Shown: positions 25,686 through 33,359 of the stretch, one piece after another | Layout: every line of letters starts with the position of its first letter | How positions within the stretch are numbered: the first letter of the stretch is position 1 | Program-made: the position numbers and the translations under genes | From: Actinomycetota bacterium | GTDB lineage: Bacteria; Actinomycetota; Thermoleophilia; RBG-16-64-13 | Direction of reading: 5' to 3' | Length of the DNA stretch: 46,011 nt | Assembly: GCA_012523095.1 (NCBI GenBank) | Contig: JAAYJE010000055.1 | Location: 1-46,011, forward strand | The notes under the pieces: model-generated | The model's database searches: none | What the model saw: only the letters and a program-made list of their open reading frames with translations | Told to the model about the DNA's origin: nothing

Positions 25686-25726
25686 TAGGATAGAGGTCCT
25701 GGCCACCGTTCTCCACGGGGGGAATC

Positions 25727-27148
25727 ATGCGTAGCAGCGTACTTTGGCGGATATTGGGCTCTCAGGCCCTGTCCAGCCTGGGCACGTCCATGACCGCGGT
25801 GGCGATGGCCTGGATGGTGCTCGACATCACCGGGTCGGTGCTGCATTTCGGGGCCATACTGGCCGTCACCAGCTTCCCCCTGGTGGTGACCAGCTGGTTC
25901 GGTGGCGCGGTGCTCGACCGCTTCAACGCCAAGTACGTCATGATCGTATCCGACGCTGCGCGGGCGGTGCTCATCTGCCTCATGCCGTTGGTGGCCACTA
26001 GGGCGGTGTGGTCCATCTATGCCATCGCCGGGCTCATAGGGGTCTTCTCGGCCGCCTTCAACCCGGGCCAGATCAAACTGGTGGGCGAGCTGGCCGGGCC
26101 TGGGCAACTGGTGAAGATGAACTCCTACCTCAGCATCTCTCGCGATGGAGCCGAGCTGGTGGGCTATATGGTGGGGGGCGTGCTGGTGGCCGCGGTGGGC
26201 TACGCACCGGCCTTCTTCTCCAACGGCGGCAGCTACATTCTCTCGGCCGTGTTCTTGCTGGGACTGCCGAGGGGGATGGCGTCGACCGCCGGCGAGCCGC
26301 CGCGGCTGGCCAAGCTCATCTGGGAGTCGCCGGCGGTGTTCGGGCGGCTGTGGAAGACCCCCTCACTCCGCACCAACCTGGCCATGGCCGTGCTGCCCCT
26401 CATGTTCGTCATGATGAGCAGTCCCAACTCGGTCGGGCTGATCAAGGTGGTGTTCGGCCGGGGTCCGACCACCCTGGCCGTGATGGAGGTGGCCATGAGT
26501 TGCGGTCTTATCGTGGGCGGGCTCATCATCAGTCGCATGACCCTACGGGGCGACAAGAACAGGTACGTGTTCGGCGCCTTCTTGGCGGCCGGCGCCTGCA
26601 TGGTGGGGATAGGATTCAGCAATCATCTTTGGCTGTCGATCCTGCTCCTGGGTATCGGCGGGGTGGTGAACGTGGGGATGTTCGTGCCGGCCATCACGAT
26701 GTTCCAGGAGGCGGCGGATAAAGAGGGCAAGGGGCGCTTGATCTCGCTACGGGCGGGCTTCGGCCAGGCGGGCGCCGCCGCCGGTTTCTTGGTGGGGGGC
26801 GTGCTGGGAGAGTATCTGGGCATCAAGAATCTGTTCTTGCTCGCGGGTTTGGCGTCTGCGGCGTTCGCCGCGCTCATCTACCTGCCGTATGCTTATAGCA
26901 GGAACCGCAGGGCGCACGCGGCCTGGTCGGCCGCCATGGCCGGCGGGGCCACTCGGATCTCGGCCCGTAAGACGGCTTACGAAGCGGCGCTGGGCGGCGC
27001 CGACCATGGCTGGGCCGCGGCTCTGGAAGGGTCCCGGGAGATCCCCGAAGCGGACGTAGACGACGAGGTGAGGAAACGCAGATCGCGACGCACCCGGGGT
27101 GATAGGGTGCGGAGCAGGATGATGGTGGAGGGGCATGAAGCAGACTGA
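25727..27148 (+). CDS. MFS transporter (MFS_3/EntS-like)
   Basis: 473 aa, ATG behind GGGGGGAA. The N-terminus (RILGSQALSSLGTSMTAVAMAWMVLDITGS) and SAAFNPGQIKLVGELAGPGQLVKMNSYLS are typical of the MFS_3/enterobactin-exporter-like group, and two sets of six membrane helices can be placed. A hydrophilic tail of about 75 residues follows the last helix. It is not closely related to MFS1 or MFS2. The next gene starts inside its 3' end (14-bp overlap), so both are probably cotranscribed. The substrate is unknown; export of a small molecule is plausible. Confidence 0.87.
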   Translation: MRSSVLWRILGSQALSSLGTSMTAVAMAWMVLDITGSVLHFGAILAVTSFPLVVTSWFGGAVLDRFNAKYVMIVSDAARAVLICLMPLVATRAVWSIYAIAGLIGVFSAAFNPGQIKLVGELAGPGQLVKMNSYLSISRDGAELVGYMVGGVLVAAVGYAPAFFSNGGSYILSAVFLLGLPRGMASTAGEPPRLAKLIWESPAVFGRLWKTPSLRTNLAMAVLPLMFVMMSSPNSVGLIKVVFGRGPTTLAVMEVAMSCGLIVGGLIISRMTLRGDKNRYVFGAFLAAGACMVGIGFSNHLWLSILLLGIGGVVNVGMFVPAITMFQEAADKEGKGRLISLRAGFGQAGAAAGFLVGGVLGEYLGIKNLFLLAGLASAAFAALIYLPYAYSRNRRAHAAWSAAMAGGATRISARKTAYEAALGGADHGWAAALEGSREIPEADVDDEVRKRRSRRTRGDRVRSRMMVEGHEAD

Positions 27149-28238
27149 GGATCAGTTGAAGAAGACGGTGGACGCGGCCGCTGCGGCGCGTCGGCCCCGA
27201 GGAGCGCCGGACCCCGCTGAGCTGGGACCGCGCATGGGAGGCATCGCACTCAAGAACGGCTTGATACTGGTGACCGAAGGTCACTGGGCGGCGGCCATCC
27301 GCGAGGGTGACGGGAGCATCAAGGTAGCTTCGGGTAAGAAGCCACAGCTACCGGGGCGGGGTGGCCGCCCGGGGGCCGCCGCGGCCCGGCGGAACGCCGT
27401 GGCGGAGGCGGGTGTGCCACTGCTTCGCGGCCTCGGACGCTTTGGAGAGACTCTGCTGGTATTGGCTCAGGCGAAGTCGCATCTACCCAACGCGCAACTG
27501 CCTTTGGAGAGTGGACGGGTGATGGCGGCCTTGGCTGCATCCATGGTGGGTACGTCGGCGGTCAAGGCCATAGCGCCCAAGTCGGCGCTGGTGGAAGAAG
27601 TGGGCACGGCTCTGGCCTCCTTCATCCCGGCGGTGCTGGCCCTCAAGAACTCGGCCATCTCGGGATATCACGGCGCGGAGCACAAGGTCATCGGCGGGCG
27701 TGAGGCCGCCCTGCGCGCCGCGGCGCGCGCGAAGCGCGCGGCGGCGGGCGCTCCTCGGGGCCCCAATGAGCCGGGCGCCCCCGGGGGCGCCGTCTCGAAA
27801 GCCGGTCGCGCCGCGGCGCCGCTCGGTCCCACGGCGCCGCTCGTCGCGCCCGTGTCCGGCTCCGCTCTCACTCCCGATTCGGCCTCGATAGTCACCGGAG
27901 ACTCCGCAGCGGCCGCCAAAGAGCACGACCGCTGCGGCTCCAACCTGGTGGGGCCTTATCTGCTCGCCACCATCGCCACCAACCGGCTGGCTCGGGGCCG
28001 GACGGGACAGAAGACGCCTCTTGCCGCCGCGGCCGCCGCTGTGGCCGGTCTCGGCCTCGCGCTGGAAGCATTACGCTGGGCCAACCAGCACGGCGACACT
28101 ATGCTCGCCCGCCTCATGCTGTCGCCGGGGCGGATGATCCAGAAACGGCTGACCACCACCGAACCCACCCCCGAGCAGCTGGAGGTGGGGGAGAGGGCGC
28201 TGGAGGAGCTCATGCGCCTGGAGAACGCCGCTGCGTGA
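27135..28238 (+). CDS. DUF1385-family membrane protein with a central Ala/Pro-rich insertion
   Basis: 367 aa. DUF1385 features: MGGIALKNGLILVTEGHWAAAIREGDG near the start, the invariant YHGAEHKVI block (near residue 180), RCGSNLVGPYLLA, and the ending RLTTTEPTPEQLEVGERALEEL. Hydrophobic stretches before and after the HGAEHK block suggest membrane association. Between GAEHKVIGGREAA and KEHDRCG lies a low-complexity segment of about 70 residues rich in Ala, Pro and Gly, absent from usual family members. The function of the family is unknown. It overlaps the MFS gene upstream. Confidence 0.82.
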   Translation: MKQTEDQLKKTVDAAAAARRPRGAPDPAELGPRMGGIALKNGLILVTEGHWAAAIREGDGSIKVASGKKPQLPGRGGRPGAAAARRNAVAEAGVPLLRGLGRFGETLLVLAQAKSHLPNAQLPLESGRVMAALAASMVGTSAVKAIAPKSALVEEVGTALASFIPAVLALKNSAISGYHGAEHKVIGGREAALRAAARAKRAAAGAPRGPNEPGAPGGAVSKAGRAAAPLGPTAPLVAPVSGSALTPDSASIVTGDSAAAAKEHDRCGSNLVGPYLLATIATNRLARGRTGQKTPLAAAAAAVAGLGLALEALRWANQHGDTMLARLMLSPGRMIQKRLTTTEPTPEQLEVGERALEELMRLENAAA

Positions 28239-28307
28239 GCGTCGGTCATCGCGGTCTCACGGCCGACGTCGGGCATACCCCACAAACGGCAGGTGCAAGA
28301 GAGGGCT

Positions 28308-29417
28308 CTAAGCCACCGCCTCCACCATCGCCTTCACGTTGTCGTACTGGGCGTCCACCGGCACGTCGCAGCCTGAGCTGAGGATGAAGCCGCCGGGGCC
28401 CACCTCGTTGATGAGCCGCCTGCAGTAGGCGGTCACCTCGTCGGGAGTGCCCAGCGAGAAGAGGGCGGGGGGTACGTCTCCCATGATGCACATGTGGTCG
28501 CCCAGGAGTTCCTTGGCCTTGAAGATATCGGTTTTGCTGTCGAGTGCGAGGATGCATTTGCCCTTGGGCATCTCGCGTAGACGCTCCAGGTCTCGGGTCC
28601 AGTTGGCGTCGAAGTGAAGGATAGGGATGGCGTTCTCCTCCAGGGCTGCGTCCACCATCTTCTGGTAGTACGGGAAGACGAAGCGGTTCCACAAGCGCGG
28701 TGCGATGAACTCGCTGGCCGAACGCCAGCCTCCTATCCATAGCCCCATGAAGTCGAAGGTGCGGATGAGTCCCCGCATCTGCTCGATGAGGAAGGGGAGG
28801 GCTTCGTCCATGGCCGCTTGGACCTTGTCGCCGTGCCGGAATAGGTCGAGCATGAACTCTTTCATCGATCGTCCCCCACAGAAGTACTCATAGGGGATGG
28901 TGCACGCGGCCGGAGCGAGGGGAGCCACTCCGATATCTCGGCAGGCCTGGATGGCGGGGGGGATGGATTTTGTGAACTCCTGGAAGTCTTCGAGCACGCC
29001 GGGCAGGCGTTCGTGCATGTAACGTTCCCACCACGGCCCGAACCCTTCGCGAAGGATCGCGTCGTAGTCGTCAACGGTCATGAGCTCGGCCTCATCCACC
29101 TGCCAGATCTCGTCCACGGGCAACTCCCGGCCGGGGGCCTTCACGCGCGAAAGCCACATGATCGGCAGGGTGCTCACGTCGTAGGCGGGACTCTGGATGG
29201 CCTCGATCTCGCCCAGGCTTGAATAGGCCTGGATGATGATCTGGTAGGCGCGCATGGGGTTGGTGGCCACCTGGGTCATCTCCTCGCCCAAGGCTCGGGC
29301 CGGCCACGCCGGACCGTTCAGGGCCAACGGCACCCGGTCGGGGGTCTTGAGGGCGATGGCGTCGCGCAGCCGCTTCTCGTGAAGCTCATACAGTTCCGGT
29401 CTGTTCTCGCCGGCCAT
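28308..29417 (-). CDS. Uroporphyrinogen-decarboxylase-family methyltransferase homologue (UroD2)
   Basis: 369 aa. URO-D/MtaA-type fold: LRDAIALKTPDRVPLALNG at the start, then PILHFDANWTRDLERLREMPKGKCILALDSKTD and GGFILSSGCDVPVDAQYDNVKAMVEAV. The late Cys (SSGCDVP) and a His (LHFDANW) sit where zinc-dependent methylcobamide:CoM methyltransferases bind metal, but the Cys of the His-x-Cys pair is Asp. The start is one base after the corrinoid protein 2 stop, so these two are cotranslated and likely partners. UroD1 lacks all these ligands, so the two probably use different substrates or chemistry. Confidence 0.87.
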   Translation of the reverse strand: MAGENRPELYELHEKRLRDAIALKTPDRVPLALNGPAWPARALGEEMTQVATNPMRAYQIIIQAYSSLGEIEAIQSPAYDVSTLPIMWLSRVKAPGRELPVDEIWQVDEAELMTVDDYDAILREGFGPWWERYMHERLPGVLEDFQEFTKSIPPAIQACRDIGVAPLAPAACTIPYEYFCGGRSMKEFMLDLFRHGDKVQAAMDEALPFLIEQMRGLIRTFDFMGLWIGGWRSASEFIAPRLWNRFVFPYYQKMVDAALEENAIPILHFDANWTRDLERLREMPKGKCILALDSKTDIFKAKELLGDHMCIMGDVPPALFSLGTPDEVTAYCRRLINEVGPGGFILSSGCDVPVDAQYDNVKAMVEAVA

Positions 29418-29418
29418 T

Positions 29419-30051
29419 TTATTCCACCCCCAGGATCTGCTTGGCGACTACCACCCCGTCTTGGGCGGTCCTGCAGTAGTAGTCGGCCCCCACATATTCG
29501 CGGGTGGCCTCGTCCACCGGACCGCCTCCGATGAGGATCTTCACCTGATCTCTCAGTCCCGCCTCCTTGATGGTCTGGATGGCCTCCTTCATGTCATCGA
29601 AGACGGTGGTGAGGAGGCAGCTCATGCCCACCAACTGGGGACTGTGCTCTCTTATGGCCGTGACGAAGGCCTGGTGCTCTACATTCACGCCTAGGTCGAC
29701 CACCTTGATGCCGTTGGAACTCATGACGGTGGCCACGATGTCTTTGCCGAAGTCGTGGATGTCGTTCTTGACGGTGCCGAGTACCAGAGTGCCCGAAGTG
29801 GCGGGCGCAGCGCTTTTCAACTCCTCCTGCAGGGGGGCGCCGGCCTTCTTGAAGATGTCGGCGGCGTAGATGAGCTCGGAGAGGTAGTACTCCCCGCCCT
29901 CAAAGCGTTCCCCCACTACACTCATGCCGGCCTGCAGCTCCTCAAGGATACTGAGGGCGGCTTCACCTTTCGCGAGCTTCTCCTCCACCAGGGTAACGGC
30001 CGTCTGTTCGTCTAGGTCGCCCACGGCCTGGGCGAGGGGTGACGGGATCAT
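29419..30051 (-). CDS. Corrinoid protein 2 (methyltransferase cognate)
   Basis: 210 aa. The cap domain (VVGERFEGGEYYLSELIYAADIF) precedes a B12-binding domain with D97-I-H99-D-F-G (H99 as lower cobalt ligand) and later GMSCLLTTVFDDMK and ILIGGGPVD. The C-terminus (ADYYCRTAQDGVVVAKQILGVE) follows the common MttC/MtbC pattern and lacks the SWSxDA tail of corrinoid proteins 1 and 3. AAAGGCGG marks the ATG. It lies in the order LivK2, corrinoid 2, UroD2 on the minus strand; the hairpin at 30101-30137 separates it from LivK2 and may allow partial readthrough. Confidence 0.9.
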   Translation of the reverse strand: MIPSPLAQAVGDLDEQTAVTLVEEKLAKGEAALSILEELQAGMSVVGERFEGGEYYLSELIYAADIFKKAGAPLQEELKSAAPATSGTLVLGTVKNDIHDFGKDIVATVMSSNGIKVVDLGVNVEHQAFVTAIREHSPQLVGMSCLLTTVFDDMKEAIQTIKEAGLRDQVKILIGGGPVDEATREYVGADYYCRTAQDGVVVAKQILGVE

Positions 30052-30100
30052 GAGCTCATCCGCCTTTCCTGGGATCTTTCCATGATGTTGCCGTTAGAGC

Positions 30101-30138
30101 GGGGGCCGGACACCCATCCTTAGGTGATCCGGCCCCCC
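30101..30138 (-). terminator. Hairpin between LivK2 and corrinoid protein 2
   Basis: GGGGGCCGGACACC (30101-30114) pairs with GGTG-A-TCCGGCCCCC (30123-30137), a 14-bp stem with one bulged base and an 8-nt loop, 51 bp after the LivK2 stop. It is likely to be a terminator or a processing/stability site that lowers downstream expression. Confidence 0.6.
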
Positions 30139-30188
30139 ACTGTCGCATGCCTAGACAGGTCCGCGTCTTGGCGATAGCAAAACCTAAC

Positions 30189-31613
30189 CTAGACCAGCGG
30201 TCTCACTGAGTCCTGCACCGTAACGGACGGGGCGGTGGTATTGCTGCAGATCACGAGGTCGTACATGTACTTCCCGCCCTCGGACAGTCTCCACTGTCCG
30301 CCGTACAGCTCGCAGCCCGCCACGTTGGGGACCACGTGCTTGGTACGGTCGGCGAGCGGCGCGGTGAAATCGATGGGCCCGGCGACGGTCATGGGCATGT
30401 TGGTCTCGGCGACCCGCTTCATGATCTCTTCTTTGTCGTCCACGTCGGTGGTGCGCTTCAAGACGTCGACCACCCATTCGAAGACCACGTAATGCAGGAG
30501 AGGCTGCTGCCACTGCATGTTGTTGCGCTTCTCGAAGTCGTCGCACATCTCCTGGACGGTCTCACCGGTGAGTGAGGACGCGAACGGGAAGGTGGGATGG
30601 AACCACATGGGACCCAGCAGGCCGTCGCCCAGTTGGCCCATGGCCTCCATGGCGGCAGGGAACAAGGTGGGCTTGATGAACTCCACCAGCTTGGGGTTGA
30701 AGCCCTGCTGCTTGGCCTGAGTCCAGAAGTTGGTCGCATCCGGCGGCACTATCACACCGGTCACCAGCTCACAGCCTTCTTTCTTGAAGATGCTGATCTG
30801 CTGCGTGAAGTCCTCGCTCGGCTCGTTGTAAGCGCCGCCGTCCACCATGATGAAGTCATGTTCGGCCATCTTATCGGGGTAATAATCCCGATACGCATTG
30901 CCGTCGACGTTGTTGGGCCAAAGGACGCCCACCTTCTTGTTGGACGATATCTGGTCCCAAAGCGAGAAGCTGTTGTCGGACACCTCCCACATGCCCCAGA
31001 AGATGTGGTACGTCCACTTGAAAGGATTGGCCGGGTCGCCGTTCCGCCCGAAGAAATACGATTCCATGGGCGAATCCACGGTGAGGCAGGGAGCTCCCAG
31101 CGCTTCACATTGGTCGGCCACCGGGTTGACCGTGTCCGGAGACGCCGCCGCCAGGATGAAATCGCACTTGTCTTGGGTGATGAAGTCGCCGGCCACCTGG
31201 GCCGCCCGGTTGGAGTCGGACTGGCTGTCCTGGATCATGATGTCGATCGGGTGCTTCTTGCCGTCGCCACACACCAGGCCGTCGGCGACGAACTCGCGCC
31301 AACGTTCGGCGCAGTACTGCCCGGCTACGCCGAAATCGGCGAGAGGCCCGGTGAGGGCGTCTACGAAGCCCACCTTGATCTCGCGCCCCATCTCGGCCCC
31401 GGCCTCGGCCGTCGTGGTGACGCCTGCCGCGGTCGTAGTGGTGACGTCGCCGGTGGTCTCGGTGGTTCCGCCGGTGGTGGTCGTTGCCTCCTCGCCGTCG
31501 CCGCAGGCGGCCACTAGGCCACCCAGCCCGGCGCTGAGGCCGACCGCTGCTCCGGTTACGCCGGCTATTTTGAGAAAGTCGCGGCGACTGATGCTTTTCT
31601 CTTCGATCGACAC
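30189..31613 (-). CDS. Tat-exported Liv-type substrate-binding lipoprotein (LivK2)
   Basis: 474 aa, GTG start behind AGGGAGGGA. The leader has a twin-arginine motif (ISRRDFLKIAG) and a lipobox (GLVAAC, C37), so the protein is probably folded before export and then lipidated. A Thr/Gly-rich linker follows to about residue 70. The mature part (IKVGFVDALTGPLADFGVAGQYC, then SQSDSNRAAQVAGDFI) is a Peripla_BP_6 type-I binding fold. No transporter genes lie next to it, so it may feed the LivGFHM complex of locus A or one encoded elsewhere. Its promoter overlaps the 13-bp palindrome shared with GntR2. Confidence 0.88.
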   Translation of the reverse strand: MSIEEKSISRRDFLKIAGVTGAAVGLSAGLGGLVAACGDGEEATTTTGGTTETTGDVTTTTAAGVTTTAEAGAEMGREIKVGFVDALTGPLADFGVAGQYCAERWREFVADGLVCGDGKKHPIDIMIQDSQSDSNRAAQVAGDFITQDKCDFILAAASPDTVNPVADQCEALGAPCLTVDSPMESYFFGRNGDPANPFKWTYHIFWGMWEVSDNSFSLWDQISSNKKVGVLWPNNVDGNAYRDYYPDKMAEHDFIMVDGGAYNEPSEDFTQQISIFKKEGCELVTGVIVPPDATNFWTQAKQQGFNPKLVEFIKPTLFPAAMEAMGQLGDGLLGPMWFHPTFPFASSLTGETVQEMCDDFEKRNNMQWQQPLLHYVVFEWVVDVLKRTTDVDDKEEIMKRVAETNMPMTVAGPIDFTAPLADRTKHVVPNVAGCELYGGQWRLSEGGKYMYDLVICSNTTAPSVTVQDSVRPLV

Positions 31614-31705
31614 CTGTCCCTCCCTGTCCTGGCGTGATTCGCCATCCGTCGTTCACATAGGAGCCACCAACACACTATGATGGCTATACGCATCGATGCT
31701 AGCCT

Positions 31706-31739
31706 ACTATAGAGTGCATGACAAGGTGCACTCTATAGT
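31706..31739. promoter_or_regulatory. Perfect 13-bp operator palindrome between LivK2 and GntR2
   Basis: ACTATAGAGTGCA (31706-31718) and its exact complement (31727-31739) flank an 8-bp spacer. Each outer end reads TATAGT outward, a good -10 box for the divergent genes (LivK2 on minus, GntR2 on plus). No TTGACA-like -35 box sits at 17 bp from either, so activation or weak promoters are possible. GntR2 is the natural candidate ligand. Confidence 0.75.
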
Positions 31740-31785
31740 GCATCGAAGAAGACAAATGTCAAAGTCCCGGGAGTAGGCACGGTCG

Positions 31786-32565
31786 ATGGCGGAAGAACTG
31801 CGGGAACAAGCCGGATCCGAGCGCAGGCCTAGGAAGGCGGGGGCGTCGGCCCCGCGGGCGGCGATGCCCGCCTATGCGCGGGTCGCCGCGCTCATCCGTC
31901 AAAGGATAGTCGACGGGATCTACGAACCGGGGAGCAAGCTACCCCCCGAGAGGCAGTTCTGCGTCGAGTTCGGTGTGAGCGCGATGACGTTGCGCAAGGC
32001 GCTTGCCACTCTGACCCATCAAGGACTCGTCCATGCCGAGAAGGGTCGCGGAACGTACATCCGCTCCATCGCCCTCGTGGACACGGTGTTCAGGCTCGGT
32101 CAGTTGGGAACGGATTGGCTGAACGACTCTGTGGAGATCAGGCTCCTGGCCGCCTCGACGGCCAAGGCGGGCCCGGACGTCGCGCAGACGCTCGCGGTGT
32201 CGCCGGGCGACCGGGTGGTCTATTTGAAACGTCTGATCCTCAAGGACGAGGTCCCCGGGATGTACCATGTGGAATACCTTGTGTCTGATGTGAGGCAGCC
32301 GATCGTAGAATCTCAACTACAACTGACCTCATTGCAGGGAGTGCTGGACCCGGCGAGAGGGCGCGGGTTCCCATACGGACGTGTGAAGTTGCGGGCCGCT
32401 TGTCTAGATGACGAAGCTGCTCGGGTGCTCCAGGCGGCTCCAGGATCGCCGGCCCTCTGCTTGGAGCACGTGTTCGAGAACAACGACCGCCGGCCCATGA
32501 GTTGGGGCTGGTTCCTCATGAGAGGAGACCTGTTCCAACTTACCGGGCGGCTGGGTCCCGACTAG
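31786..32565 (+). CDS. GntR-family regulator with UTRA domain (GntR2)
   Basis: 259 aa. The winged helix (about residues 28-93: YARVAALIRQRIVDGIYEPG, LPPERQFCVEFGVS, MTLRKALATLTHQGLV, EKGRGTY) is followed by a UTRA effector domain ending ALCLEHVFENNDRRPMSWGWFL. It is paralogous to GntR1 over its whole length, including the FRLxxLxxDWL and IRLL(S/A)AS blocks. It is followed by corrinoid protein 3, as GntR1 is by corrinoid protein 1. The stop codon begins an 18-bp tandem repeat. Confidence 0.9.
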   Translation: MAEELREQAGSERRPRKAGASAPRAAMPAYARVAALIRQRIVDGIYEPGSKLPPERQFCVEFGVSAMTLRKALATLTHQGLVHAEKGRGTYIRSIALVDTVFRLGQLGTDWLNDSVEIRLLAASTAKAGPDVAQTLAVSPGDRVVYLKRLILKDEVPGMYHVEYLVSDVRQPIVESQLQLTSLQGVLDPARGRGFPYGRVKLRAACLDDEAARVLQAAPGSPALCLEHVFENNDRRPMSWGWFLMRGDLFQLTGRLGPD

Positions 32566-32600
32566 AGACCGGGCTCCGGCTTGAGACCGGGCCCCGGCCG
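32565..32600. repeat. 18-bp tandem duplication at the GntR2 stop
   Basis: Two units, 32565-32582 and 32583-32600, both beginning GAGACCGGGC and ending in a CCGG-rich segment, start at the last base of the GntR2 stop codon. Confidence 0.75.
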
Positions 32601-32620
32601 GACGTCCACAGGGGGTTGGA

Positions 32621-33301
32621 TTGACGAAACTCGGTTTGCTCGCTAACGCTCTGGTGGAGCTCGACGAGGAGGGCGCGCTCAACCTTGCACGAGAGATCGT
32701 CGCGGCAGGGGATGTCCCCGCCCTGTCGGTGCTGAACGTGTGCCAGCAGGCGATGCGGGTGGTCGGCGAACGGTATGAGCGTCGAGAGTACTATCTTGAG
32801 GGTCTGATCGTAGCCGGGGAGATCTTCAGCGAAGTAGTCGACTTGGTGCAGCCCGAAGGAATGCAGGTATCCGCCGAAGAAGCGGTCGGGACGGTGGTGC
32901 TGGCGACGGTCCGTGGTGACATCCACGACATAGGCAAGAACCTGTTCGCCTCTTCTCTCCGCGGTTTCGGCTTCAGGGTGGTCGATATGGGAGTGGACGT
33001 CCCGCCCGCGCGGATCCTGGACGAGGTCGTGGACACGCGGCCCGACGTGGTCTGTCTTTCCGGTCTTATAACGGTCGCGTTCCAGAGCATGAAGACCACC
33101 GCCGGGCTGATCAGGCAGCACGGCTCGGACCTGGGTTACGTTCCACCCATAATCCTTGGGGGAGGCACCGTCGACGACAAGGTCTGTCGGTACGTGAAGG
33201 GCCATTCATGGAGCACCGACGCCGCGGAGGGCGTACGGATATGCCGACGGTTCGTGGAGAAGGCGCGAGCCGGCGCCGCCGGGCCGGAGCCGTTTGTCTG
33301 A
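32621..33301 (+). CDS. Corrinoid protein 3 (methyltransferase cognate)
   Basis: 226 aa with a TTG start 55 bp after GntR2, behind GGGGG. The cap domain (VVGERYERREYYLEGLIVAGEI) and the B12-binding domain with D100-I-H102-D-I-G are complete; H102 should bind cobalt. The rest (CLSGLITVAFQSMKTT, ILGGGTVDDKVCRY, SWSTDAAEGVRICRRFV) is close to corrinoid protein 1. No methyltransferase gene follows directly; UroD2 lies on the other side of the divergent promoter. Confidence 0.88.
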   Translation: MTKLGLLANALVELDEEGALNLAREIVAAGDVPALSVLNVCQQAMRVVGERYERREYYLEGLIVAGEIFSEVVDLVQPEGMQVSAEEAVGTVVLATVRGDIHDIGKNLFASSLRGFGFRVVDMGVDVPPARILDEVVDTRPDVVCLSGLITVAFQSMKTTAGLIRQHGSDLGYVPPIILGGGTVDDKVCRYVKGHSWSTDAAEGVRICRRFVEKARAGAAGPEPFV

Positions 33302-33358
33302 CCGGCTCCGCCCGCTTGGCGGAGCCGTGCCTCCAATCGCGCCGCCGGGCCGGAGCCG
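33273..33358. repeat. 20-bp direct repeat flanking the intergenic hairpin
   Basis: GCGCCGCCGGGCCGGAGCCG occurs at 33273-33292, inside the 3' end of corrinoid protein 3, and at 33339-33358, just before the stop of the convergent lipoprotein gene. Confidence 0.8.
33303..33327. terminator. Bidirectional terminator hairpin between convergent genes
   Basis: A perfect 10-bp stem CGGCTCCGCC (33303-33312) with its complement (33318-33327) and a 5-nt loop, directly after the corrinoid protein 3 stop and before that of the lipoprotein gene on the other strand. Confidence 0.6.
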
Positions 33359-33359
33359 G

